Shown: piece after piece, positions 16,602 through 27,567 of the stretch
Numbering within the stretch: position 1 is the stretch's first letter
How the letters are laid out: each line of letters starts with the position of its first letter
NCBI RefSeq assembly: GCF_003287355.1
Contig: NZ_QMIM01000035.1
Span: 1 to 49,467 of the forward strand
Reading direction: 5' to 3'
Length of the DNA: 49,467 nucleotides
From: Halorubrum sp. 48-1-W
GTDB taxonomy: Archaea > Halobacteriota > Halobacteria > Halobacteriales > Haloferacaceae
Program-made: the position numbers and the translations under genes
The notes under the pieces: generated by a model
Told to the model about the DNA's origin: nothing
The model's input: the letters and a program-made list of their open reading frames with translations, nothing else
The model's database searches: none

Positions 16602-18294
16602 CTTATTATTAGCTGCCGCAGCGGCGCTTCCGCTCACCGTTGCCGCGACGCTACTCGTAGGGGCACTTTGGCCAGCAGCAAAAGCGATGCCGATCGCTTG
16701 GCTAACAGCAGTTATCGTAGCCGCCACCGTCTGGCAGCTCCCGATCAGATGGATTGGAGCAGCAACGGCGTGGGGAGTACTCCTTGCCATCGAGATCCTG
16801 TGGATCGTGTTCGGTGCGTTGGTACTGCTATACACTCTTCAGCAGGCAGGCGCGATCTCGCGGATCACTTCCGGATTCGCCTCAATCAGTAGCGACCACC
16901 GAGTCCAAACCATTCTCGTTGGGTTCTTTCTTACGACATTTCTGACAGGAGTCGCAGGGTTTGGAACTCCTGCAGCGATCGTCGCACCCCTGTTGGTCGG
17001 CCTCGGGTTTCCAGCGCTCGCAGCAGTTATTGTCGCGCTCGTTGGACATGCGATCGCGACCACGTTTGGTGCGGTCGGCGTACCGATTCACCCCGGCGTG
17101 ACACAGGCAGTAGGATCGATTAATGGAGTTTCTGTGGCCGAAGCCACAGCGTTCTCCGCTGATGTAAGCGGGCTGGTCGGTATCTACCACCTTCTTCCCG
17201 GACTGTTCATGCCGTTGGTTACTGTCTCAATGCTCGTTTATTTTTTCGGAGACACCACCAAGCGGTCGCTCACAGCAGTACGGCCCGTCATTCCGCTCGC
17301 GCTGTTCGCTGGAGGTGCGTTCATCGCTCCGTTCGTACTAACTGCCACGTTCGTTGGTCCGGAGTTTCCATCGATTATCGCGCCGATGGTCGGCGGCGGG
17401 CTGACAGTTACTGTGCTCAAGCGTGGCTTACTCCTCCCACAGAATGAATGGCGACTCCCCGCGGAAAGTGCGTGGCCAGAGACGTGGACGGGGCTAACAG
17501 CCACTGGGAAAGCGACTGACTCCGAAACCGGGTCAGGCACCATGACAGATGGCGGTACAAGCATCTCGCTCGTTCGGGCGTGGGTACCGTACTTACTCCT
17601 CGTCATGCTCCTCGTGGGGACGCGTGACTTTACCCCGGTTGGAAGAGTGCTCACTGAGATCAATGTGTTTGCTCCGACGTGGGTGAATATATTCGGAACG
17701 ACAATCACGAACGGTGTTGAGTGGGCATACGCCCCGGGTACGTGGCTCGTGGTAACCGCACTCGTTTCCATTCCACTGTATGGGCTTTCGTACACCGAGA
17801 TCACGCGCGCCTGGAACAAAGCCGGAAAAACAGCTGTCGGTCCCGCTGTGGCACTCGTGTTTATTATCGCCACCGTCGGCATCCTGCTACACTCGGGTCA
17901 GTACACAGGTGTTCCCGGTGATCAGAGCATGATGCTAGCACTCGCCGATGGTATCGGAAGTATCTTCGATGGGATGTATGCTGCCGTAGTGGCACCAATC
18001 GGCGTGATAGGGACGTTCGTGACCGGATCCGTTATGGTTTCTAACGTCACGTTCAGTCCCATGCAGTACGAGTTGGCCGGTGAAATGGGTCTTAACCAAG
18101 TCCACGTCGTCGCTGCACAAGCCGCTGCGGGGGCGATGGGCAATGCGATATCCATCCATAACGTGATCGCTGCACTAGCCACGGTCGGTCTCGTCGGCAA
18201 GGAGGGGATAGTGATCAGAGTGAACCTGCTACCGGTCGTTGGTTATACGATCGTAATTACTCTGTTGCTCTCAGTTACTGTTGTGTTCGTATGA
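16594..18294 (+). CDS. lctP: L-lactate permease family transporter
   Basis: The protein has 566 residues with about 12-14 membrane segments throughout and matches the LctP/LldP family. It has the characteristic VAGFGTPAAIVAPLLVGLGF, the GHAIATTFGAVGVPI segment, and near the C-terminus MGNAISIHNVIAALATVGL. The family moves lactate or glycolate into the cell together with protons. A GGAGG ribosome site at 16580-16584 sits nine bases before ATG 16594, which decides the start; ATG 16588 and TTG 16576 are in frame. No lactate dehydrogenase gene is adjacent, so the substrate is inferred from family only. Length is typical, and no defects are seen. Confidence 0.9.
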   Translation: MSDLLLAAAAALPLTVAATLLVGALWPAAKAMPIAWLTAVIVAATVWQLPIRWIGAATAWGVLLAIEILWIVFGALVLLYTLQQAGAISRITSGFASISSDHRVQTILVGFFLTTFLTGVAGFGTPAAIVAPLLVGLGFPALAAVIVALVGHAIATTFGAVGVPIHPGVTQAVGSINGVSVAEATAFSADVSGLVGIYHLLPGLFMPLVTVSMLVYFFGDTTKRSLTAVRPVIPLALFAGGAFIAPFVLTATFVGPEFPSIIAPMVGGGLTVTVLKRGLLLPQNEWRLPAESAWPETWTGLTATGKATDSETGSGTMTDGGTSISLVRAWVPYLLLVMLLVGTRDFTPVGRVLTEINVFAPTWVNIFGTTITNGVEWAYAPGTWLVVTALVSIPLYGLSYTEITRAWNKAGKTAVGPAVALVFIIATVGILLHSGQYTGVPGDQSMMLALADGIGSIFDGMYAAVVAPIGVIGTFVTGSVMVSNVTFSPMQYELAGEMGLNQVHVVAAQAAAGAMGNAISIHNVIAALATVGLVGKEGIVIRVNLLPVVGYTIVITLLLSVTVVFV

Positions 18295-18326
18295 TTACTC
18301 ACGTTCATCGATGTACGGAGCATTGA

Positions 18327-18446
18327 TGTTCGGTTAAGCGCGAACGGGGGTTCTGTGGGATTTGAGCACCGCTCGATTCCGTCGCGTACGCCCGATTCAG
18401 GTGATCTTACAACGTGTATATTATTACTGAGAGTATTAACCGAACA
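18327..18446. promoter_or_regulatory. 11-bp inverted repeat in the 316-bp gap after lctP
   Basis: TGTTCGGTTAA (18327-18337) and TTAACCGAACA (18436-18446) are perfect inverted copies 98 bp apart in the gap between the permease and the zinc-ribbon nuclease gene. They could be two operators for one regulator. Nothing else is seen in 18295-18610. Confidence 0.4.
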
Positions 18447-18610
18447 CGGATGGTCAGTGAACCTACTCCAGTTGAGCGATAGGCTATAGTATCACGTTTT
18501 GGGGTTGCGGCCCCTATCTCGATATGTAGTCAGACCATCCCAGACTGTCGACCTTAGGACGGCTCCCAGCCAAGGTATATTAAACTCACAGATCTAGCAT
18601 AAACAAGGAT

Positions 18611-20275
18611 ATGCCCTGTTCTGACTGTAGCCATCTTCTCATCTTGGACCATAACAACGAGAAACTGGTGTGTCCGAATTGTCTCGATATCCAGATCGCG
18701 GACCAGGACGAAATTGAGGAGAAAGTTAGACGCGACCGGCAGTTCCTCCGTGATGAGAACCTAGTCCAACTTATGCAGGAGTACGACAAGGGCCACCTAC
18801 TCCTCTACCTCATAGAACGTCTCAACAAGGTCTCGTACAGCTTTTACGAAAACCGTCGCCTGAAGATGCGGGAGTTCGCCTACATCAACTACCTAATCCA
18901 AATCGTCTATACGGCGGACGAGAGCAGTTTCGGAGACAAGTACTTAGACCGCGGCGATGAACTCGATGAGGAAATCGACACGCTACTCTCTACGCAGGCG
19001 GAACTCGTGAGAGCGCTCAAGCACGTCGAAGACCGGTTCCGGCTTTGTATCGAATACCCGGTCCCGATGTCAGATGGGAAGTTCCTGTTCGGGGACTATG
19101 ATCTGCGCGACACGGAATATCGATACTGCTTCCAGCGGTGCCTGAAAAGCCTGATTGGGGGACGGGAAGAGGAACTTGAGCTGTTCGACAAGACCCACGA
19201 GCAGATCCGTAACTTCGAGAGGCCGTCAAGCGACGATATCGACACGCTAGAGGACTTCGGCGACACGTTTTATGGGTTCATCCTCTCGATGCTGTTCATC
19301 GCGTCGGCCGACAACACAGTCGGGGACATCTACGGCACTATGATGCCCGACCATGTCTCGGTATTCGGTCTCTCGGACCTTTTCGACCGGATCGACGGCC
19401 AGTTCGTCAACGAAGATGGGGAAGTTATGCTTCAGGACAGTAAACTCGCGTGGACGACCGAGGAGGGACTCACACAGGCCGGGGAGGACACCTTCGGCGA
19501 CGACTGGGAAGAGGTCCGGGAGTACGTCGTGGTCGGCAGGGACAACCTCGACGCCCACCCCTTCCTGTTTGAGGTCACAGTCAACGTACCCTATTACCAA
19601 CAACAGGGCCGCCCGCCGAAGACCCGGGAACAAACACGGTTCATCTATCCGCGATGGTACGCCCAGCTACTTCGATACCAGATATTTCCCCTCCTTCAGA
19701 ACGGCAACGCGGATAGCGGCCACGAGATTCTGAACACGGTCGCCACGCGGCGAGGGAAGCAGTTCGAGGAAAATCTGTACGCGTATCTCACTGATCAGGG
19801 TTTTGAATGCTACCATAGCGCGGAGATCCCCGGTGAAGACTCATCTGAGATCGACCTGCTTGTCGTGAACGACGAAGAGGGCGAACTCTGGTTCATCGAA
19901 TGTAAGTACCTGATGCCGGAGATACTGATGAACACCGCTGAGGGCGTAGAGGATCTAAATGCTAAGTTCGACCACAAGGTCTTCAATATAGAGGCGGACA
20001 GGTACGGGGGATCGCCGACCGGACTGCCGTTCCCGGAAAAGGTAGAAACCTGGCTCAGACTGAGCCCAGCTGACCGATTTACTGCTCAAGATAAGGATGG
20101 CGAGGAGATGGAATACGAGATGAAGGGCGGCTGGCAGGATCTAAAGGTACGGAAGATGGTGGTCTCGAACCTCGTCCCATCGTACATACAGAAGGACACG
20201 GTGGAGTTCAGGACAGATATGGAACTGCTGGAGATGATCGAAGACGAGGATGACGTGTACACGGTGGAATACTGA
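18611..20275 (+). CDS. zinc-ribbon protein with C-terminal PD-(D/E)XK nuclease domain
   Basis: The 554-residue protein begins with a four-cysteine zinc ribbon (Cys3, Cys6, Cys21, Cys24). A large helical middle region (about 35-370) has no motif I recognise. The C-terminal part has a restriction-type nuclease core: RRGKQFEENLYAYLTDQGF (380-398) with the helix glutamate, then Asp415 in SSEIDLLVV, and Glu430/Lys432 in WFIECKY. These are the metal-binding residues of PD-(D/E)XK enzymes and all are present. It converges on the helicase-methyltransferase operon (220 bp apart), which suggests a defence role. The fold and family name of the middle region are unknown; it may recognise the target. Confidence 0.75.
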   Translation: MPCSDCSHLLILDHNNEKLVCPNCLDIQIADQDEIEEKVRRDRQFLRDENLVQLMQEYDKGHLLLYLIERLNKVSYSFYENRRLKMREFAYINYLIQIVYTADESSFGDKYLDRGDELDEEIDTLLSTQAELVRALKHVEDRFRLCIEYPVPMSDGKFLFGDYDLRDTEYRYCFQRCLKSLIGGREEELELFDKTHEQIRNFERPSSDDIDTLEDFGDTFYGFILSMLFIASADNTVGDIYGTMMPDHVSVFGLSDLFDRIDGQFVNEDGEVMLQDSKLAWTTEEGLTQAGEDTFGDDWEEVREYVVVGRDNLDAHPFLFEVTVNVPYYQQQGRPPKTREQTRFIYPRWYAQLLRYQIFPLLQNGNADSGHEILNTVATRRGKQFEENLYAYLTDQGFECYHSAEIPGEDSSEIDLLVVNDEEGELWFIECKYLMPEILMNTAEGVEDLNAKFDHKVFNIEADRYGGSPTGLPFPEKVETWLRLSPADRFTAQDKDGEEMEYEMKGGWQDLKVRKMVVSNLVPSYIQKDTVEFRTDMELLEMIEDEDDVYTVEY

Positions 20276-20494
20276 CTATCAATCGGTGTCTTCAGGGTCA
20301 AATGTCGATCGATGGCTACTTGGTCGCATTCTTATGGGAATTGGTGACGAACTATCACAACCTGTGTGTGGATACACATTCTGTATTCAGCATGGCTCCA
20401 AGAACATATCTCCGGTTGAGAATTTCAGCAGAGCCAGAGAAGCCCGATTTCTTTTGCCCAATCTATCACATGGGTTAGTTGTTGGAGTGAACAC

Positions 20495-23446
20495 TTAGAA
20501 ATTTTGTACTATGAAGGACGCAGTTACTAACTCTGGCTCTTCCGGCGTGACATGTTTTTCTTCTTCAAGTCGGGCAAGTTCCTCATCTTGTTCGCGTCGG
20601 AGGGTCTCAAGCTGCCGGTTCGCATTCCCAATTGGCGCCGACATATCCTCACCTTGTTCATCACGTGTTTGGTACGTCTCAAGTCGATCTTCCCACCGAT
20701 TGATCTCTTCCTCGAAATGCCGCTCTGTATGTTGGCGTTTGATTTTCGTCTCGCGTTCGCGCTCTTCACGGGCCTCCTGAGCGAACGACTCGACATGGTT
20801 CCAAGCCTCCATCTCCGCCTGCTGATAGAGGTCATCAGCCATCGACGTCAGCCGGTCGAGTCCCTCGATAGCATTCGCTTCTGAGGGCGGTAGGGTATCG
20901 ACGATCTCGGGTGATGATGTGGCGACCGTTCCGTTCGTGGTGACGTATAGGCTGACGAGCTTCTCAGTAACCACATCTCCAGCTCCGGAGATGTACCCGA
21001 GTCGGTAGGTGAAACAAATACCGGGCGCAGCATCGTCTTCCGTCGTCTTGAGTGCAATCTTTCCCTCCACACGGTCTGAGTCGAGACAGAAGTCGATGAG
21101 CGACTGGACGAGCGGGTGGTCAAGCGCGATAAAGTCGACGTCGTCCTGCTCCATCGCGACCTCTCTCGTGAATGTCGCCATGGGATATCGCTGCTTGACC
21201 TGATCGCCGGAGAGTACGTTGGGAACATCCAGCTGATAGACATCGCCACCGGAGCGAGCGGGTCCGGGGCGGACACCCTTGATGTCTCCCTTGAAGACAT
21301 CGAAGAACTCGCGGACGAGGATCTCAATGTCGTCTTCGCTCACCTCACCGTGTTGACTCCGCTCGATGACGTCGAGTATCTCCTTGTCCTCGTCGGAAAG
21401 GTCGAACCGGTCACGGATGAGGAACTGCTCTTCGACCGTCTCTAGGGCTTCCTTGCGCTCTTCTATCGTCGCCTCGATGTTCGCGACGACTTCGCCGGTG
21501 GGCGTGTCGTTCGCGATAGCGGCCATGATGGTCTCGTCGAGGTCGACGTCTTCGAGGACGCGACCCATCACGTCGGAACGCATCCCGAGGTCGGCCTCGA
21601 TCTGGTCAGTTTTCTCGAGGAGTAGAGAGAGGATCTCACTCTCACGGGTGTCCTTGAAGAAGAGGTTGCGGATCTCGACGGTGTGCTCCTGGCCGTACCG
21701 GTGGAGACGACCCATCCGCTGGTCGATGCGGATCGGGTTCCACGGGAGGTCGTAGTTCACCATGATGTGGGCGAACTGGAGGTTGAGCCCCTCCTGTGCC
21801 GCGTCGGTCGCGAGCATGATGTTGGCCTCCTCCTCGAACTTCTCCATCTCGCGGCGGCGACGGTCCTGATTGAGGTCGCCGTACACCTGCGCGATATCGT
21901 GCTCGGGGAATATCTCGTCGCGGAGGTATTCGAGGGTATCCGTGTACTCGGTGAAGATGAGAACCTTCTCGTCGGGGTCTTCCCGGAGGATCCGGCCAAC
22001 GAACTGCTTGAGGATTTGGGCCTTCGAGTCGGTCTCGATGGCCTTGGCCTGCTGCCAGAGCTGTTTGACCCGGTCAAGTTCCGCTTGTACCTGGTCGGGG
22101 TTCTGCGTGATTGTGACCGTCTCTAGGGCCTCCTCGACCCGATTGCGCTCCGCGTCGGTCAGGGTCTCGGGTTCGGTGCTGTACTGGGGAATGAGCTCTT
22201 GGACGTCGTCGGGGAGTTCCTGTCCGGTTCCCTCGTTCTGAATGGCTCGCATACGGTTCTCGAGAGATTTACGGATGGCGTAGATGCTCGACACCAGCCG
22301 CTTCTGGTAGATGACCATCGTGAAGCCGGCGGCCTGATTCTCCTCCTGGCGGGCGAGGTTGTAGTATTCGCGGATGTACTCGGTGACGTCGTCGTACAGC
22401 TTACGCTCGGCGGCGGACATCTCGACGCCGAGAGCCTCGATGTTCTTCTCGGGGAACATACGGGTCCCGTCCGTCTCGTACATGTCGTCCTTCAGCCGGC
22501 GGATCATCAGGTCGTCGAGGGCCTCGGGTTCGATCTGGGACTCGTGGCCGAAGCGGTACGGGTCGAGCAGGCTGATGAGGAAGTAGAACTGGTCGGACTT
22601 GCCCTTGTGTGGGGTCCCAGTGAGCAGCAGCAGCGCGTCTGAGTTGTTTGCGACGGCCTCGCCGACGCGGTAGCGCTGGGTTCGTTCCATCGAGTCGTCG
22701 CTCGACCGCCTGGCGGTGAGGTGGTGGGCCTCGTCGAATACGGCGACGTCCCACTCGGGTTCGAGGTTGTCGAGTGCGTCGATAGGCGAGACAGCGTCTG
22801 AACCCGTCTCGTCGGTGGACTGCTTGGCGAAGTCCACGGAGGTGATGATGAAGTCCTCTTGTGCCCAAACGTTCTGGTTCGGATGCGACTGGCGTTTCGA
22901 TCGGACGGTCTCGCGGTCGTAAATGACGAAGTTCTGATCGAACTTCTCGCGCATTTCCTCCTGCCACTGGACCGTGAGCGGAGCGGGCGCGACGATGAGG
23001 ACGCGGTCGGCGCGACCGCGAGCGATGAGCTCCTCGATGACGATCCCAGCCTCGATGGTCTTCCCGAGGCCGACCTCGTCACCGATGAGGTAGCGGTGAT
23101 CGTACGAGTTGAGGATTTCGTAGGCAGCTTGGACTTGGTACGGTTCGATCTCGATGCGGTTGTTCGTCAGCGAGAGGAACCGGTCGTAGCGGTACGCGAG
23201 ATCGAGGCGGGTCGCACGCTCCCGCAGATCGTAGTGAACCGGATCATCAACCCGTTTGGCCGCAAGTCGGTCGACAGTAGAGTCGATCTTCTCGATATGA
23301 GGCAAGCCGCTCGGAAGCTTGCGGAGTTGGCCTTCCATGGTGTAGACATGGAGCAGATGGCTTCCATTTGGACGCTCTTCGATCTTGGTAATCTCGCCCT
23401 GCCCACCGGCGAATTTGACGTGGTTGCCGACCGTGAAATCAGTCAT
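20495..23446 (-). CDS. SNF2/superfamily 2 helicase of a restriction-type operon (DrmD/type ISP-like)
   Basis: The 983-residue ATPase has Walker A IGDEVGLGKT (121-130), motif II DEAH (238-241), LTGTPHKG, and in the second RecA domain LNLQFAHIMVNYDLPWNPIR followed by QRMGRLHRYGQ. The first 60 residues form a small beta domain starting VGNHVKFAGGQGEI, and the last 250 are helical and charged. Such helicases with an Eco57I-type methyltransferase next door occur in class 1 DISARM (DrmD with DrmMI) and related phage-defence or restriction loci. DrmA, DrmB and DrmC are not in the window. Its start overlaps the end of the methyltransferase gene by 8 bp, so the two are coupled. Function in DNA translocation is inferred from the family. 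Confidence 0.85.
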   Translation of the reverse strand: MTDFTVGNHVKFAGGQGEITKIEERPNGSHLLHVYTMEGQLRKLPSGLPHIEKIDSTVDRLAAKRVDDPVHYDLRERATRLDLAYRYDRFLSLTNNRIEIEPYQVQAAYEILNSYDHRYLIGDEVGLGKTIEAGIVIEELIARGRADRVLIVAPAPLTVQWQEEMREKFDQNFVIYDRETVRSKRQSHPNQNVWAQEDFIITSVDFAKQSTDETGSDAVSPIDALDNLEPEWDVAVFDEAHHLTARRSSDDSMERTQRYRVGEAVANNSDALLLLTGTPHKGKSDQFYFLISLLDPYRFGHESQIEPEALDDLMIRRLKDDMYETDGTRMFPEKNIEALGVEMSAAERKLYDDVTEYIREYYNLARQEENQAAGFTMVIYQKRLVSSIYAIRKSLENRMRAIQNEGTGQELPDDVQELIPQYSTEPETLTDAERNRVEEALETVTITQNPDQVQAELDRVKQLWQQAKAIETDSKAQILKQFVGRILREDPDEKVLIFTEYTDTLEYLRDEIFPEHDIAQVYGDLNQDRRRREMEKFEEEANIMLATDAAQEGLNLQFAHIMVNYDLPWNPIRIDQRMGRLHRYGQEHTVEIRNLFFKDTRESEILSLLLEKTDQIEADLGMRSDVMGRVLEDVDLDETIMAAIANDTPTGEVVANIEATIEERKEALETVEEQFLIRDRFDLSDEDKEILDVIERSQHGEVSEDDIEILVREFFDVFKGDIKGVRPGPARSGGDVYQLDVPNVLSGDQVKQRYPMATFTREVAMEQDDVDFIALDHPLVQSLIDFCLDSDRVEGKIALKTTEDDAAPGICFTYRLGYISGAGDVVTEKLVSLYVTTNGTVATSSPEIVDTLPPSEANAIEGLDRLTSMADDLYQQAEMEAWNHVESFAQEAREERERETKIKRQHTERHFEEEINRWEDRLETYQTRDEQGEDMSAPIGNANRQLETLRREQDEELARLEEEKHVTPEEPELVTASFIVQNF

Positions 23447-26400
23447 CGGCGACTGCGGACTTGACGATCTCGATCTCCTCGCCGGTCAAGTCGTAGAGGT
23501 CGTAAACGATCTCGTCGATGAGCCGGTCGGTCTCCTCGATCTTTGCGTCGAGTTCATCGGCGCGTTCCTTCGTCTCGATGTAGCGTTCCAGATCGTCGGC
23601 CACGTCGTCGGGGTTCGGTAGTGTGATCGCCTTCAGACGGTCGACGAGCGAGTTCGTCTTGGTGGCGTTCTCACGGAAGCCGGCGATCTCGTCGTCAACG
23701 GCAACCGGGACGAACGCCGCGACGAGAGCGGCCTCGCGCTCGGAGCAGTCGACGAGCGTGAACGCCTCGACGAACTCGGTCTCGGTGTAGCCGTACGTGT
23801 CGGTCTCGTGCGCGTCTTCGTCTTCGGGCTTGTAGCGCGCCGTCGCGAAAATCGTGACGCTCGTGCCGTCGCGCTCGGCGCGCACGTCGCCCACACGGAG
23901 CTTCTCGTACTCCTCGGTCGTCGCGTCGAGGACGTTCGACTCGCTCGGCTGGAAGAGACCGACGTCGGGAAGATCCGGGCCGTCTTCGTAGTTACCGAGG
24001 TAGTCGGGGAGGTTCAAATTCAGTTTGACACGATTGTGTGTGTATTCAATCCGTTGTTTTGTATATCCGGACAACCATCCGAGTAGTTCTTTTTCACTCG
24101 CATCTGTAATTTTGATTGTGGACTGCTTCGGCAATTCACTTTTTTGTATTGATTCTATAGACGATTCCGAAGGAAGATACACGGGGATCTGTCTGATGTC
24201 AGATGGATAAACGTGTAGACCGCTCTCAATCAATTTTTTATAATAATATGATACTAATGAAGAGTTCCACTGAGCTAATATACACTCATTTGGGATCTCA
24301 CTAATCGCTCTATATTCTGTTCCAGTTGGGATATCTGTATTTCGCATTTTGTCATCATCTAATTCAGTCACTTTAACACAGCAATTTATAGTATTATCAC
24401 AATACATTCCAGTATCATCTAAAGCTACAGCCAGTCCATTATCCCCAACTACGTCCTGAATCAGCAACTTCTCATTTTCAAATAATTCTGGGAACCTAGG
24501 CCGTTTCATTTTAGAAGGTTCATAATCAATATAGCGGCTTGGGGACGGTATCGTCCATGGAACAACTTCTTTTCCTTCTATATATGGCTTATCTCGTGCT
24601 GTTTGCTTTGTATCATGGATCCGATCTCCTTTGGTATTTCCTGCGTCTACAGAATATATCTCAAGGCCTCTACAGACATAATAAAAGTCGCCTGTAAATA
24701 TCTGTCCTTGGACTTTCTGTAGTATTTCCGTATCTTTGCTATCTAGGTTAACACGAATGCGGTTATTGTATATGTCCTTAAATAACGAATTTTCCACAGA
24801 GACCGGATTCGAGATATCTTGTATTGATTTGGACTCTCTCTCTCCATGACTGATCTCAATACTATATCCGTCAGATTTTGTGTTTTCTAACGTCTGTATT
24901 ATATTTCTCACACCTACGTTTTCGAACACTTCTTGATTCGAGAGGTCTAATATACGATTTGTCTTCAAATCGAATAGCTGTCGATGTCGGAACTTCTTAG
25001 CGTAATTCTCATATAAATGTGGGTACGGTATGATCATGGAAGTTAATCCTCCATCTTTTACCAAATATATTGATCTATCCATGAAGCAGAGATATATGTC
25101 AAATCTTCCGTGAGTGGAAGGGTATAGTTCAGAATCGGTGAGGTAACTCCGGATGCTTTCGGTTTGGTTCTCTGGACTCACATACGGCGGATTCCCGATC
25201 ACTGCGTCGAACCCGGCGTCAGCCTTGCGGCCGCCGTCCTCGTCGTAGAACGCTACCGGGAACTCCAACTCCCAGTGGAAGAAGCGCTCGTCTGCCGCCA
25301 TCAACTGCGCGCTTATAAACCAGTCCTGCGCTTCGATGTCGCTCCACGAATCAGCGCGCAGGGCCTCCGCCATGCGCTTATCGGCGTCGCTCGGCACGTC
25401 GAGGCCGAAGCGCTCGGCGGTATGGACGTTCGCCATCGCCAGCAGGTGCCGGTAGAGGGGGTCCTCGCGGACCGCGTCGTACACGTCTTCCATTTCCTTC
25501 GCGTCTTCGAGCGTCTCGTTGTCGATGGCGAGCAGGCTCTGGAACCGGTCCATCACGTGCTCTAAGGCTTGCTGTCGCGTGTGTGCGAACGATTGCTCTA
25601 AGGTCAACTGTCCGTCGCCGGTATCGCTGCCGTCGCCGTTCGCCAGCACGTCCTCTATATCGCTGCCAACGAGCGAGTTCCCGGTCTTCAGATGATGATC
25701 GAGAAAAGCGAGAGGTTGCTCGGCTGCGAGCGTCCGCAGCCAAAGTGACACCTTCGCGAGTTCAGTCGCAAGCGGATTTCGGTCGACCCCGTAGATACAT
25801 CGCTGGGCCACCTTCCGGCGCGCCCAGTTGATGTCGTGATCTTCCTGGACCGTCTCGATCCCCTGCTGGGCCGCTTGCCGCTCCTGTGCGTCGATGATCT
25901 CCCGTGCGAGGTAGTCGACGGCGCTCGTGAGGAAGTGCCCGCTCCCCATTGCGGGGTCGAGCAGTTTCAACTCGAAGACGCGCTCGGCGAACTCCTCAGC
26001 GAACCCGCCCTCGCTGTAGGAGTCGTACCCGACCAGATCCTCCCGAATGTCGTCGACCAGCGGCCCGAGCGTCTCGTCGACGATGTACTCGACGACGTAC
26101 TCGGGCGTGTAGTACGAGCCCGTCGCCTTCCGCTCGCCGCTGCCCGTCGTGAGGTACACCTCGCCCGCCTCGACCGTGACCTCGTCGCTCTCGTCCGCCT
26201 CGACGTACTCGTCGCCGTCGAGCGCCAACGGTCCGTCAGCGACATGCAGCTGGTACTCAAGGAGACCCTCGTAGATGCTGCCGAGGTGGCGGACATCCAG
26301 CGACGAGTAGTCGACGAAGATCTTCCCGCCACCGTTCCTGCTTGCTCCGCGTGAGCAGCTCGATGACACGGGAAAGGTAGGCGTCGCCCACCGTGTGCTC

Positions 26401-27564
26401 CGCGAGGAACCGGGCTTCGGGGTCGTCGTCCTCATCCGGGTCAGTCCGGAATAGGCCGCCGTTGTATGCCGGGATGTGCAGGTCCTCCTTAGGAATCCCG
26501 CGTGACTTGCTCCCTTGGTCGATCAGCTCGAATAACTCGTCGAGCCGCGAGCTCAGGTCGTCCTGCCAGTCACGATACTTCGGATCGCCGCTATCGAGCT
26601 CCTCGGCGACCTCCTGCTTGAGGGAGTTCAGGCTGTAGGACTGCTCGTAGATCTCGTTGTCTGTGTCCAGCAGGTCCCGCCCCTCAGCTTCCGCGTACAG
26701 GACGAATATGAGCCGGTAGAGGTAGATCAACGAGGAGTCGTGGACGAGGCCTAGGTCATCCTCGTCGAGGTCGTTGTCGGGGTATTGGAGATACCCCTCC
26801 GAGAGCACCTTGATAGCTTCGTAGATGTTGTCTTGGAGGTCCTCCCCAAGGTCTTGAGCGAAGACGTTGGACTCGTCATAGACGTCGTCGAGGAAGCAGT
26901 CGCCGCCGGAGTCTTCGAGGAATGCGCCGTGCCGGAAGAAGAGGTAGAAGTATTTGAAGTCCTCAAGATCCCCCTTCTCCAGGACGGTAGGCAGGTCGAT
27001 CTCGTAGTAGGAGTCGAGCCTGTGGCTCGTCGGCCCGTAGTAGAGCCGCCACTTCTTCCCGTCCGTCAGCACCGCCCACCGGGCGGGCGTCTCCTGGAGG
27101 TAGACGTGGATCTGGTAGCTCGGGTTCTCGAAGTCGCGCTCGTGCTCTCCGCTCCCCCGCGTGTCGAGCGGGCGTCCCCAGCGCTTAGCGTCGGCGACGG
27201 CGACCGCGTTCTCGTAGAAGTCGCCCCCCCCTTCGCGGCGCTCGAAGGCGTCACGCGCGGCGTCTTCGGTCTCGAAGAAGCCGTAGTCCGGTCGGCGCTG
27301 TGTCCGGCTCGTGCTCTCCTCGACCTCGAAGGGAATCCCTAGCTTCCGGAACATCGGCCGGATGAACTTCTCCTCCAGCTGGGACTCGTTCCGCTTCGGG
27401 GCCGTGCTCTTCTCCCGGTCGTAGAGATCGACGATCTCGTCGTACGCGGCTTCTAGTTCGTCGTCGTCGACTTCGTCCCACTCCTCCGTCTCTGGGAGGT
27501 GCTCGTCGAGGTAGTAGTTAGAGAACAGGTCACGATTCGTGCGGTAGGTGAGTGAACTTTGCAT
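23439..27564 (-). pseudogene. Eco57I-type methyltransferase with N-terminal nuclease domain, frameshifted
   Basis: Two overlapping frames make one gene of about 1,370 codons. The first (27564 to about 26345) has a PD-(D/E)XK-like core, QRRPDYGFFETEDA and AVAVADAKRWGRPLD. The second resumes as NGGGKIFVDYSSLDVRHLGS and carries the adenine methylase core: TGSYYTPEYVVEY, LLDPAMGSGHFLTSAVDYLA and the catalytic NPPY in FDAVIGNPPYVSPENQ. About one base is lost or gained near 26335-26350. The nuclease plus methylase layout is like type IIG enzymes, and with the helicase it resembles DISARM DrmMI. About 24010-25190, just after NPPY, is AT-rich and probably the target recognition domain. A sequencing error would restore an active gene; otherwise restriction is broken and the second half may still methylate if translated. 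Confidence 0.8.
26335..26350 (-). other. frameshift point in the methyltransferase gene
   Basis: Upstream the frame reads VGDAYLSRVIELLTRSKQ and then becomes senseless (ERWREDLRRLLVAGC, stop at 26257). In the next frame the sequence is sensible from RNGGGKIFVDYSSLD on. The switch falls in AGCAAGCAGGAACGG (minus strand). A one-base indel is the simplest cause. Confidence 0.75.
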
Positions 27565-27567
27565 CAG

